Positions 30,709-38,084 of a stretch of DNA of 38,084 bases are shown piece by piece; within the stretch, counting starts at the first letter, position 1; each line of letters begins with the position of its first letter. Source of the DNA: an uncultured Gemmatimonadota bacterium (GTDB lineage Bacteria; Gemmatimonadota; Gemmatimonadetes; Longimicrobiales; Longimicrobiaceae); NCBI GenBank assembly GCA_902805735.1, contig CADCTW010000191.1, positions 1 to 38,084 of the forward strand. Direction: 5' to 3'. The notes under the pieces were generated by a model. That model saw nothing but the letters and a program-made list of their open reading frames with translations, was not told the DNA's origin and did not search any database. Made by a program: the position numbers and the translations under genes.

Positions 30709-31656
30709 ATGCACACACTGACCGTCGCCATCGCGCAGGCCGAGATCGCGCCCGACCTGGAGGCGGGGCTGCGGCGCACCGGGGAGCTGGCGCGCGAGGC
30801 GGCCGGGCAGGGGGCGCAGCTCGTCGCCTTCCCGGAGACCTGGCTTCCCGGCTACCCGGCGTGGCTGGACGTGTGCCGCGACGCGGCGCTGTGGGACCAC
30901 GCGCCCACCAAGGCCGTGTTCGCGCGGATGGCGCGCGACAGCGTGGCCGTGCCCGGCCCGGCCGCGGACGCGCTGGCCGCCATCGCGCGGGAGGCGGCGG
31001 TCACGATGGTGGTGGGGGTGAGCGAGCGCGTGGAGGCGGGGCCGGGCCGGGGCACCCTCTTCAACACCATCCTCACCTTTGGGCCGGACGGGCGGCTGCT
31101 GAACCACCATCGCAAGCTGGTGCCCACCTACACCGAGCGCCTGGTGTGGGGCCCCGGCGACGCCGAGGGGCTGCGCGCCGTGGACACGCCCGCCGGGCGC
31201 GTGGGAAGCCTGGTGTGCTGGGAGCACTGGATGCCGCTCGCCCGCCAGGCGATGCACGACTCGGGCGAGGACGTGCACGTGGCCCTGTGGCCCACCGCGC
31301 ACGAGATGCACCAGGTGGCCAGCCGCCAGTACGCCTTCGAGGCGCGCTGCTTCGTCCTGGCCGTGGGCGGGCTGATGCGCGCCTCCGCCCTGCCGCCCGA
31401 GCTGGAGCCGCACCCGGGCCGCATCGCGTCGCCAGACGAGTGGGTGATGCGCGGCGGGAGCGCCATCGTGGGCCCCGACGGGCGCTACCTGGTGGAGCCG
31501 GTGTACGGCGAGCCCCGCCTGATCGTGGCGGAGCTGGACCTGGGGCGCATCCGCGAAGAATCCATGACGCTGGACGTCACCGGGCACTACGCGCGCGCGG
31601 AGCTGTTCGACTTCGCCCCGCGCCGGTCCGGGCGGCGGAGCGCAGGGGACGGGTGA
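30709..31656 (+). CDS. Nitrilase / carbon-nitrogen hydrolase
   Basis: A 315-residue member of the nitrilase superfamily. The Glu-Lys-Cys triad is complete: Glu43 in F-P-E-T-W-L-P-G-Y-P, Lys136 in H-H-R-K-L-V-P-T and Cys170 in V-C-W-E-H-W-M-P. The C-W-E-H-[WY]-M-P and H-R-K-L-x-P-T-x-x-E-R-x-x-W-G signatures are those of true nitrilases (branch 1), which turn nitriles into carboxylic acids and ammonia, rather than of amidases or beta-ureidopropionases. Length fits that branch (about 310-350). No signal peptide, so it is cytoplasmic. The ATG at 30709 begins the conserved first strand T-V-A-I-A-Q-A. It forms a single unit; the preferred nitrile cannot be read from sequence. Confidence 0.92.
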   Translation: MHTLTVAIAQAEIAPDLEAGLRRTGELAREAAGQGAQLVAFPETWLPGYPAWLDVCRDAALWDHAPTKAVFARMARDSVAVPGPAADALAAIAREAAVTMVVGVSERVEAGPGRGTLFNTILTFGPDGRLLNHHRKLVPTYTERLVWGPGDAEGLRAVDTPAGRVGSLVCWEHWMPLARQAMHDSGEDVHVALWPTAHEMHQVASRQYAFEARCFVLAVGGLMRASALPPELEPHPGRIASPDEWVMRGGSAIVGPDGRYLVEPVYGEPRLIVAELDLGRIREESMTLDVTGHYARAELFDFAPRRSGRRSAGDG

Positions 31657-31663
31657 ACCGATG

Positions 31664-31694
31664 CCTCACACAGAGACACAGAGGCACAGAGGGA
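31664..31694. repeat. Copy of the CACAGAG-family repeat
   Basis: CCTCACACAGAGACACAGAG followed by GCACAGAGGGA, nearly identical to the arms of the palindrome at 20465-20540. It lies just past the nitrilase stop. No second arm follows directly. Confidence 0.75.
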
Positions 31695-31742
31695 CTGAGG
31701 AACAGAGAAAGGAAAGTGTGTGAACGTGTGAACTGATGCGGG

Positions 31743-31771
31743 TTGCAGTAACAGTATTTTTTTGCTAGTCT
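31743..31771 (+). promoter_or_regulatory. Sigma-70-type promoter of the cohesin-dockerin cluster
   Basis: TTGCAG (31743-31748), a 17-bp spacer with a T7 run, and TAGTCT (31766-31771). It is the most AT-rich spot near the cluster and lies about 125 bp before the GTG at 31896. Confidence 0.55.
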
Positions 31772-31895
31772 TGTGCGCGCGATCGCGCAGATCTCCTCGC
31801 AGGTCCCGCACCCCGCCCTTCCGCGACAGCAGCAATCAGCAGCCCGCTGCACGCCCATCCGCACGTCCTTCCACGCACCTCCTGGAGCAGTCCCC

Positions 31896-34502
31896 GTGAT
31901 TCCGTGCGCCCTTTTTCTCCGGCCGGCTCCGCGTAGGGCCCTGCTTCTCCCGCTGCTCGCCCTGCTCGCCGCCTGCGGCGGAGGGGACAAGAAGGGCGGC
32001 GTGATCACGGACCCGCCCAAGCCCGACCTCACGACGGCGTCGGTGGAGGTGACAGCGCCCGCAGCCGCGATGCAGGCGGGGCAGACCATGCAGCTCTCGG
32101 TGACGGCGAAGAACGCCGCCGGGACCGCGCTGTCGGGCAAGACCTTCACCTGGCAGAGCAGCAGCGACGGGCTCGCCTCCGTCAGCCCATCCGGGATGGC
32201 CACGGCCAAGGGCGCGGGCACGGTCACCTTCACCGCCACAGAGACGGCTTCCAACCGCAGCGGCAGCATGAGCGTGCCCATCACCCCGGCGCCGGTGGCC
32301 TCGGTGGACATCGCTCCGGCCGCGGTCTCCATCGCGGCGGGGGAGAGCCGGCAGCTCGCCGCGACCGCCAGGGACGCCGCCGGAGCGCCGCTCGCCGGGC
32401 GCGCGGTGGCCTGGTCCAGCTCCAGCACGGCGGTGGCCACGGTGGACGCGGCCAGCGGGATGGTGAGGGCGGTCGCCGTGGGCGAGGCCACGATCACCGC
32501 GAGCTCGGAGGGCCGCAGCGCCACCGCCACGGTAACGGTGACCCCGGCGCCGATCGCGACACTGGCGCTGGAGCCCGCCGCCATCGCCCTGCCGGTGGGC
32601 GGCACGCGGCAGCTCACGGTGACGGCGCGCGACGCGGCCGGCAACACGCTGGCCGGCCGCACGGTGACGATCACCACCTCCAACAGGGCGGTCGCCGCAG
32701 TCAGCGGCTCCACCGTGACCGCCGTCGCGCCCGGCAGCGCCACCCTCACGGCAGTGGCCGAGGGGAAGAGCACCACCGCGACCGTGACGGTGACGCTGGA
32801 GCCGATCGCCACCATCACGCTGGAGCCCACCGCCATCGCCCTGCCGGTGGGCGGCACGCGGCAGCTCACGGTGACGGCGCGCGACGCGGCCGGCAACACG
32901 CTGGCCGGCCACACGGTGACGATCACCAGCTCCAACGCGGCGGTCGCCACCGTCAGCGGCTCCACCGTGACCGCGGTGGCGACCGGCAACGCCACCCTCA
33001 CGGCAGTGGCCGAGGGGAAGAGCGCCACGGCCACCGTGACGGTAACCCCCCCGGCGATCGCGACGCTGGCGCTGGAGCCCGCCCTCATCGCGCTGCAGGT
33101 GGGCGGCACCCGGGAGCTGGCGGTGACGGCCCGCGACGCGGCGGGCAACACGCTGGCCGGCCGCACGGTGACGATCACCAGCTCCAACGCGGCGGTCGCC
33201 ACCGTCAGCGGCTCCACCGTGACCGCCGTGGGGCCCGGCAACGCCATCCTCACGGCAGTGGCCGAGGGGAAGAGCGCCAGCGCCACCGTGACCGTGACGC
33301 TGGTGCCGATCGCCACGCTGGCGCTGGAGCCCGTCAGCTTCGCGCTGCAGGTGGGCGGCACGCGGGAGCTCACGGTGACGGCCCGCGACGCGGCGGGCAA
33401 CATGCTGGCCGGCCGCACGGTGACGATCACCAGCTCCAACGCGGCGGTCGCCGCCGTGAGCGGCTCCACCGTGACCGCCATCGGGCCGGGAAACGCCTTC
33501 CTCACGGCATCCGCCGAGGGGGTGACCGCGGTGTCCGGGCTCACCGTCACCGCCGTGCCCGTGGCATCGGTCAGCGTGTCGCCCGCCGCCCTGACGATGG
33601 AGACCGGCACCGCGCGCACGTTCACGGCCACCGCCCTGGACGCCACGGGCGCCGTCCTTGCCGGGCGCGCCACGACGTGGTCCAGCTCGAACACGGGAGT
33701 GGCGACGGTGAACGCGGGCGGGGGGGTGACCGCGCACGCCCCGGGGGTGGCCATCATCTGGGCTGGCGTCGAGGCGCGGAGCGGCTCCGCCATGGTGACG
33801 GTGGTCAACCCCACGGCCGCGCGCGTCACCCTGAGCCCCGTCTTCGTGACGCAGAACCCGGGGACGATCGCGACCCTGAACGCGTACGCGTACACGGCCA
33901 CCGGAGGGCTCATCGCCAATCCGGGGGTGACCTGGAGCTCGCTGGACCCCGCGGTCGCGGGCGTCAGCAACACCGGAACGGTGACCACCTACAACGCGGG
34001 CAGGGCGCGCATCGTGGCGCGGGTCGACGACGCCAGCGACACGACGGTGGTGGCGGTGCTCGGCCCCAACTCTCTGCTCTCCACCGCGTTCTCGAGCGGC
34101 GCGGCGATCCGCCAGGTGCGGGCGGGGGAAACGTTCACCGTGCCCGTGCTGCTGGACCTGTCGCAGGTTAGCCCCAACGGCGACCTGGGCGCGGTGCAGT
34201 TCGAGCTGCGGTACGACCCCGCCGTGCTCCTCTTCCAGTCCGCGGCGGCCGGCCTCACGGGGGGCGGCAGCGACTTCCACGTGCCGTCGCCGGGCACCTT
34301 CCGCTTCAGCTTCGCCGGGACGGCCGCGCAGGGCAAAGCCGGTCTGACGCTGGCCACGCTCACCTTCCAGGTGGCCGCGGGCACCCCGGCGGGGACGCAG
34401 CGGGGAATGAACCTCATCTACACCGTGCAGCCGGCCAACACGGCCTTCCAGAGGTACGAGATGCCGATCGCCATGGGCGGGCGCATCCAGGTGATCGATT
34501 GA
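31896..34502 (+). CDS. Big2-repeat lipoprotein with C-terminal cohesin-like domain
   Basis: An 868-residue lipoprotein (signal L-L-A-L-L-A-A-C, then G-G-G-D-K-K). About eight Big2-type Ig-like domains of about 84 residues follow; each holds a P-V-G-G-T-R-Q-L-like start, A-x-D-A-A-G-x-x-L-A-G-R, S-S-N-x-A-V-A-x-V, and T-x-x-x-V-T-V-T-like strands. Four of them (32550-33557) are near-identical at DNA level. The last about 140 residues (from about 725) look like a cohesin domain: F-T-V-P-V-L-L-D-L, then L-G-A-V-Q-F-E-L-R-Y-D-P-A-V-L-L-F and a late G-K-A-G-L-T-L-A-T-L-T-F-Q-V. Cohesins bind dockerins, and a dockerin is encoded two genes downstream. Thus it is probably a surface stalk presenting a docking site. 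GTG 31896 has GGAG 8 bp upstream. Confidence 0.88.
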   Translation: MIPCALFLRPAPRRALLLPLLALLAACGGGDKKGGVITDPPKPDLTTASVEVTAPAAAMQAGQTMQLSVTAKNAAGTALSGKTFTWQSSSDGLASVSPSGMATAKGAGTVTFTATETASNRSGSMSVPITPAPVASVDIAPAAVSIAAGESRQLAATARDAAGAPLAGRAVAWSSSSTAVATVDAASGMVRAVAVGEATITASSEGRSATATVTVTPAPIATLALEPAAIALPVGGTRQLTVTARDAAGNTLAGRTVTITTSNRAVAAVSGSTVTAVAPGSATLTAVAEGKSTTATVTVTLEPIATITLEPTAIALPVGGTRQLTVTARDAAGNTLAGHTVTITSSNAAVATVSGSTVTAVATGNATLTAVAEGKSATATVTVTPPAIATLALEPALIALQVGGTRELAVTARDAAGNTLAGRTVTITSSNAAVATVSGSTVTAVGPGNAILTAVAEGKSASATVTVTLVPIATLALEPVSFALQVGGTRELTVTARDAAGNMLAGRTVTITSSNAAVAAVSGSTVTAIGPGNAFLTASAEGVTAVSGLTVTAVPVASVSVSPAALTMETGTARTFTATALDATGAVLAGRATTWSSSNTGVATVNAGGGVTAHAPGVAIIWAGVEARSGSAMVTVVNPTAARVTLSPVFVTQNPGTIATLNAYAYTATGGLIANPGVTWSSLDPAVAGVSNTGTVTTYNAGRARIVARVDDASDTTVVAVLGPNSLLSTAFSSGAAIRQVRAGETFTVPVLLDLSQVSPNGDLGAVQFELRYDPAVLLFQSAAAGLTGGGSDFHVPSPGTFRFSFAGTAAQGKAGLTLATLTFQVAAGTPAGTQRGMNLIYTVQPANTAFQRYEMPIAMGGRIQVID
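32550..33557 (+). repeat. Four 252-bp tandem repeats in the Big2 gene
   Basis: Units begin at 32550, 32802, 33054 and 33306, exactly 252 bp (84 codons) apart. They share long identical stretches such as GTGACGATCACCAGCTCCAA and CAGCGGCTCCACCGTGACCG. Recombination could change the number of Ig domains in whole steps, that is, the stalk length. Confidence 0.9.
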
Positions 34503-34546
34503 AGAGCGGCGTACAGCCGGAAAACACAGAACCCGAGGGTAGACCA

Positions 34547-35101
34547 ATGAACAGGACGAGCTGGCTCGCGCGGACGGGTGGGGTGCTGGCGCTGGCGCTG
34601 GGGATGGGCGCGCTTTCCGGGTGCGAGCGCGCGGGCGAGGCCACGGTGGCGGAGCCGATCGTGGAGCTGGCGCCGGGGATCCACCCCGCGGTGGTGCTGG
34701 TGTCGCCGGCCGGCGACACGGCGCGCGTGGAGCTTCGCCTGCACCAGGTGCAGACCAGCGCCAGGATCTCCAGCTTCCAGGGCGAGCTGGGGTACGACGC
34801 GGCCCGGCTGGCGCTGGCCGGCGCCGAGCTGCCGGCGAACGTGATGGTGGCGTGGAACGAGGTGGGTGCCGGAAAGGTCCGCTTCGCGGGCGCGACCGCC
34901 GAAGGGCTGGGCGACGCGCCGATGATCACCCTTCGCTTCATCCCGCGTGGAGCGGTGACGGCGGAGCTCTTCAAGCTCGCCATGGAAGAGGTGGTGGCGG
35001 AGAAGGAAGGCTTCCAGAACGTGACGGCCCAGGTCGTCGCGCGCGAGCGGCCCCTCTTCTCCACCACACCGCTGCAGCCGGCGGGCCCCGCCGCGCCCTG
35101 A
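34547..35101 (+). CDS. Small cohesin-like lipoprotein
   Basis: A 184-residue lipoprotein (G-A-L-S-G-C-E lipobox). The body (about 45-165) has the same kind of beta-sandwich pattern as the cohesin-like end of the gene before: a V-E-L-R-L strand, I-S-S-F-Q-G-E-L-G-Y-D-A-A-R-L-A-L-A-G-A (compare A-V-Q-F-E-L-R-Y-D-P in that protein), then G-K-V-R-F-A-G-A-T and M-I-T-L-R-F-I-P-R-G-A-V. It could give a second dockerin-binding site, anchored close to the membrane. The C-terminus is Pro/Ala-rich. GAGGG lies 8 bp before the ATG. Located 44 bp after the Big2-cohesin gene and 49 bp before the dockerin gene, all on one strand, so probably one operon. The assignment to cohesin is based on pattern only, weaker than for its neighbour. 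Confidence 0.78.
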   Translation: MNRTSWLARTGGVLALALGMGALSGCERAGEATVAEPIVELAPGIHPAVVLVSPAGDTARVELRLHQVQTSARISSFQGELGYDAARLALAGAELPANVMVAWNEVGAGKVRFAGATAEGLGDAPMITLRFIPRGAVTAELFKLAMEEVVAEKEGFQNVTAQVVARERPLFSTTPLQPAGPAAP

Positions 35102-35150
35102 CGCGCGGCCGGGCACCCTCCGCTTCCTCCATCTTCCACACATCTCCCGC

Positions 35151-38084
35151 ATGCACCCCCGCGCTCCGCAGCACCGGCCGTTTCCCTCCGTCCTCCTCGC
35201 GCTAGCCCTGGCGACCGCGGGCCTCGCCGCGCCCGCCGAGGCGCAGAGCACCCGCCTGCGCGGCGACGTGGACGCGGACGGCGCCATCACCAGCGTGGAC
35301 GCGCTGGCCGTGCTCTCCGCGGTGGTGGGCAAGCCGCTGCCGGCCGGGTACCGGCTCAGCGCGTTCGCGGACGCGGACGGCAGCGGGCGCCTCAGCTCGC
35401 TGGACGCGCTGGTGATCCTGGGGCACACGGTGGGCAAGGACGTCTCGCAGTACCCCGTCGGGGGGCAGATCGCGCTGGCCGCGCGGGTGACGCTGGACCG
35501 CGAGGCCCTGTCGTTTACCGCCCTGGGCGACACCGTGCGGCTCGGCGCCGCCCCGGTGGACGCCGCCGGGGCGGCCACGCCGCAGAGCGAGCTGCGCTGG
35601 ACCTCGCTGGACACGGCGGTGGCCGTGGTGGACTCGCTGGGGCTGGTGCGCGGGCGCGCCAACGGCACGGCCCGCGTGGTGGTGGCGGTGGACGGGGTGG
35701 CGGACACGGCGCGGGTGAGCGTGGCGCAGGTGGTGAAGACGTTCACGGCGCCGCCGGCCTCCGCTGCGCTGCACCGTCGCGGGGTGCGGCTGGTGGAGGC
35801 ACGCGCGCTGGACGCCAACGGGCACCCGGTGCCGGACGCGCCGCTGGTGTGGGGCTCCACCGACACGCTGGTGGCGCGGGTGTACCCCACCGGGATGATC
35901 CAGGGGATCGCGCCCGGCAGGGCGGAGGTCACCGTCACGCTGGAAGGGACCACCCACCGGGTGGCCGTGACCGTGGCCCCCGCGGGAGTGATCACCCTGG
36001 GCAGCATGCACACCTGCGCCCTGGCCACCACCGGCCAGGTGAGCTGCTGGGGCTCCAGCGAGCTGGGCGCGGTGGGGGAAGGGGGGCGCGAAGAGGTGGT
36101 GGCGGTGCCCACGATCGTCGCCGGGGGCCGGCGGTACAGCGAGCTGGATACCGGCGGCTACTTCACCTGCGCGCTCGCCACGGATGGGGCCGCGTACTGC
36201 TGGGGCGAAAACGACGTCGGGCAGCTGGGCGACGGGACTCTCTCCAACCGGCGCGTGCCCACCGCCGTGCTGGGCGGGCTCCGCTTCCAGTCGATCTCCG
36301 CCGGGGGCGGGTACGCCTGCGCCCTCACCCGTGAGCGGGACACGTACTGCTGGGGCGCCAACGCCGGCGGCCAGCTCGGCAACGGCGGCACCGCCAACAG
36401 CAGCGTGCCCACCCTGGTGACGGGCGGCCACAAGTTCACGCGCGTCCTCGCCGCTTCGTGGGGGGCGTGCGGCATCAAAGCGGATGGCGCGACCTTTTGC
36501 TGGGGGTTCAAGGAACTGCCCGACCGCACGTACCAGGTGGTGACCGCGCCCGAGCCGCTGGCCGGGGGGGTACGCTTCGCCCACATCGACGGCACCGGCG
36601 GCAGCTACTGCGGCCTTTCCACGCGCGCCGAGGTGTACTGCTGGGGAAACCAGCATGACGGGCGCGGGACCGTGTGGCCGGAGCCCGTGCGGATGGCCGG
36701 TATTCCGCGGCTGATGTCGCTGGCCTCGTCGGGGGATACCAGCTGCGGCCTGGCAGAGACGGGAGCGGTGACGTGCTGGGGGGACAACACCCTGGGCCAA
36801 CTGGGCGACGGCACCTGGACCAGCCGCGTGTCGGCCGCGCCGGCGCACTTCACGGGGAACGCGGTGTCGCTGGACTCGGGGGCGCGAAGCTGCGCCATGA
36901 CCGCCGCGGACGAGGTGTACTGCTGGGGGATGCTGGGGTACGGCCTGGCCGGGAACGGGCAAACCGGGTTCGCGCTCGCGCCGGCGCCGGTGAGCGGCGG
37001 GCCCTTCAAGTCCGTTTCGGCCGGCGACTACTACATCTCCTGCGGCGTGAAATCCGACGACCTTGCCTACTGCTGGGGGGACAGCATGCTGGGCTCGGCC
37101 TTCCTCGGGATGCGCTCCACCGTCCCCGCGCGGATGCCGGGCGCCCACCGCTTCACCACCTTCGACGCCGGGTACTTCAGCGGCTGCGGACTGGGTTTCG
37201 ACGGCAAGGCGTACTGCTGGAGCTCGACCCATCTGAGTGCGACCCCCGCGGTGGTGGCCGCCCCCGCGGCGCTGCGGGAGGTGAAGGTGGAGCTGGGGGA
37301 CCAGTGCGCGCTGGGCGGCGACTCCCTCGTCTACTGCTGGGGCGACAACGACTACGGGCAGTTCGGCAACGGCGGCACCGCCCGCTCGGCCCTCACGCCG
37401 GTGGTGGGCGGGGGCGGGATGAAGTACCGCGCCATCACCATGCACTACATGCGCACCTGCGGCATCACCGTCACGGACGACGCGTACTGCTGGGGCGCCG
37501 GTCCCAACGGCGAGCTGGGTGACGGCGGCACGGCCAGCCGCCACTCCCCGGTGGCGGTGGCCGGCGGCCACAAGTTCATGAGCATCGCCACGGGGTACTT
37601 CCACACGTGCGGAGTGACGCTGGCCGGCGCCACCTACTGCTGGGGGAGCAACTACGTGGGCGAGCTCGGCTCCAACATCGGGAACAGCGCCGTGCCCGTG
37701 CGGGTGCCCGGCCTCCCGGAGATGGCTTCCGTCGCGGCGGGCCAGCAGTACACGTGCGGCATCAGCAAAGCGGGGGCGGCGTACTGCTGGGGGCGCAACA
37801 CGTCGGGCGAGCTGGGGAACGGACAGCTCGGCCCCTGGCGCGTTCCCACCCCCACCGCGGTGGGGGGCGGCATCCGGTTCCAGAGCCTCACGCTTGCGTC
37901 CGGCCACGCGTGCGGTATGAGCCAGGAGGGCACCGCCTACTGCTGGGGCGAGATCTCGTTCGGCACCACCGGCGACGGGTCCACCAACTATCCGAACACC
38001 CCGCTGCGCACCTCCGCCCCCGTCGCCGCGGCGGCCGCGCCTGCCGCCGTGCGCCAGGCCGCGGCGCCTGCGCCCGCCGGGCTC
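35151..38084 (+). CDS. Secreted dockerin-Big2-RCC1 repeat protein (3' end cut)
   Basis: At least 978 residues; the frame is still open at the window edge. A signal peptide (1-32, ending P-A-E-A-Q) is followed by a dockerin type I-like pair of calcium loops: G-D-V-D-A-D-G-A-I-T-S-V-D-A-L-A-V-L (37-54) and F-A-D-A-D-G-S-G-R-L-S-S-L-D-A-L-V-I-L (72-90). Dockerins bind cohesins, and cohesin-like proteins are encoded just upstream. Two Big2-like domains follow (about 108-280), then about 14 RCC1-like repeats of 45-55 residues, each with a C-[AG]-[LIV] strand and a [YS]-C-W-G turn, often followed by G-Q-L-G-[DN]-G. RCC1 repeats fold as a beta-propeller; the cysteine pairs in each blade suggest disulfides outside the cell. 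An N-terminal dockerin is unusual; most are C-terminal. The cargo role is inferred. GC-rich shadow frames run across the gene on the other strand and are not genes. Confidence 0.88.
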   Translation, partial: MHPRAPQHRPFPSVLLALALATAGLAAPAEAQSTRLRGDVDADGAITSVDALAVLSAVVGKPLPAGYRLSAFADADGSGRLSSLDALVILGHTVGKDVSQYPVGGQIALAARVTLDREALSFTALGDTVRLGAAPVDAAGAATPQSELRWTSLDTAVAVVDSLGLVRGRANGTARVVVAVDGVADTARVSVAQVVKTFTAPPASAALHRRGVRLVEARALDANGHPVPDAPLVWGSTDTLVARVYPTGMIQGIAPGRAEVTVTLEGTTHRVAVTVAPAGVITLGSMHTCALATTGQVSCWGSSELGAVGEGGREEVVAVPTIVAGGRRYSELDTGGYFTCALATDGAAYCWGENDVGQLGDGTLSNRRVPTAVLGGLRFQSISAGGGYACALTRERDTYCWGANAGGQLGNGGTANSSVPTLVTGGHKFTRVLAASWGACGIKADGATFCWGFKELPDRTYQVVTAPEPLAGGVRFAHIDGTGGSYCGLSTRAEVYCWGNQHDGRGTVWPEPVRMAGIPRLMSLASSGDTSCGLAETGAVTCWGDNTLGQLGDGTWTSRVSAAPAHFTGNAVSLDSGARSCAMTAADEVYCWGMLGYGLAGNGQTGFALAPAPVSGGPFKSVSAGDYYISCGVKSDDLAYCWGDSMLGSAFLGMRSTVPARMPGAHRFTTFDAGYFSGCGLGFDGKAYCWSSTHLSATPAVVAAPAALREVKVELGDQCALGGDSLVYCWGDNDYGQFGNGGTARSALTPVVGGGGMKYRAITMHYMRTCGITVTDDAYCWGAGPNGELGDGGTASRHSPVAVAGGHKFMSIATGYFHTCGVTLAGATYCWGSNYVGELGSNIGNSAVPVRVPGLPEMASVAAGQQYTCGISKAGAAYCWGRNTSGELGNGQLGPWRVPTPTAVGGGIRFQSLTLASGHACGMSQEGTAYCWGEISFGTTGDGSTNYPNTPLRTSAPVAAAAAPAAVRQAAAPAPAGL

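Noticed and set aside
31577..33988. 803-codon antisense frame across the Big2 gene, with repeated V-T-V-A-type segments
   Set aside because: Its apparent repeats are only the reverse complement of the 252-bp Big2 units; it also runs through the nitrilase end and the repeat at 31664.
35202..37907. 901-codon antisense frame across the dockerin-RCC1 gene
   Set aside because: The plus-strand frame has a signal peptide, dockerin motifs and regular C-W-G repeats; the antisense product has no such features.

Overview
The window is about 38 kb of very GC-rich chromosome with codon use strongly biased to G/C in the third position. Many lipoproteins with an LxxC lipobox, Big2-type Ig-like and RCC1-like surface proteins, an ECF-type sigma factor, type IV pilus parts, and short dispersed CACAGAG-type repeats suggest a diderm soil bacterium, most like Gemmatimonadota (Longimicrobium-like). 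That placement is inferred from gene content and remembered sequence style, not from a marker gene. No rRNA, tRNA, CRISPR array or complete insertion sequence was seen.

Layout. 0.1-5 kb, minus strand: a two-repeat hypothetical protein, an alpha/beta hydrolase lipoprotein, a PAS-PAS-GntR regulator and a YkuD_2-type L,D-transpeptidase, most followed by clear hairpin terminators. 5.1-6.7 kb: a GT-C/GT39-like membrane glycosyltransferase. 6.7-14.5 kb: pilT on the minus strand, divergent from a four-gene operon encoding an M6-like lipoprotein with a destroyed zinc site, an M23 peptidase, a giant type IV prepilin of 1374 residues and a small lipoprotein. 14.6-17.6 kb, minus strand: a HExxH lipoprotein and an ECF-type sigma factor. 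17.9-20.5 kb: signal peptidase I, a cytochrome P450 and a small hypothetical protein, overlapping end to start. 20.5-21.9 kb: an HD-GYP protein and MsrB.

22.0-28.5 kb is an accessory island, visibly poorer in GC than both flanks. It holds an AlbA_2/GHKL ATPase-type regulator, a 57-residue small gene, and a compact cassette: small HTH protein, BsuBI/PstI-like adenine methyltransferase, DUF262 protein and RelA/SpoT-fold protein. Overlaps (GTGA; 14 bp) and an upstream GTTCAC operator array suggest a regulated defence or toxin operon, in which the place normally held by a restriction enzyme is taken by DUF262 plus a RelA/SpoT-like nucleotidyltransferase. This is the best candidate for an undescribed system in the window.

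28.6-31.7 kb: a MerA-like flavoprotein disulfide oxidoreductase and a nitrilase diverge from a repeat-rich gap that holds a 15-bp minisatellite and a 140-bp palindromic element. 31.7-38.1 kb: one plus-strand cluster of three exported proteins: a lipoprotein with about eight Big2 domains and a C-terminal cohesin-like domain, a small cohesin-like lipoprotein, and a secreted protein with an N-terminal dockerin, Big2 domains and at least 14 RCC1-like repeats, cut by the window end. Together they look like a cell-surface cohesin-dockerin assembly.
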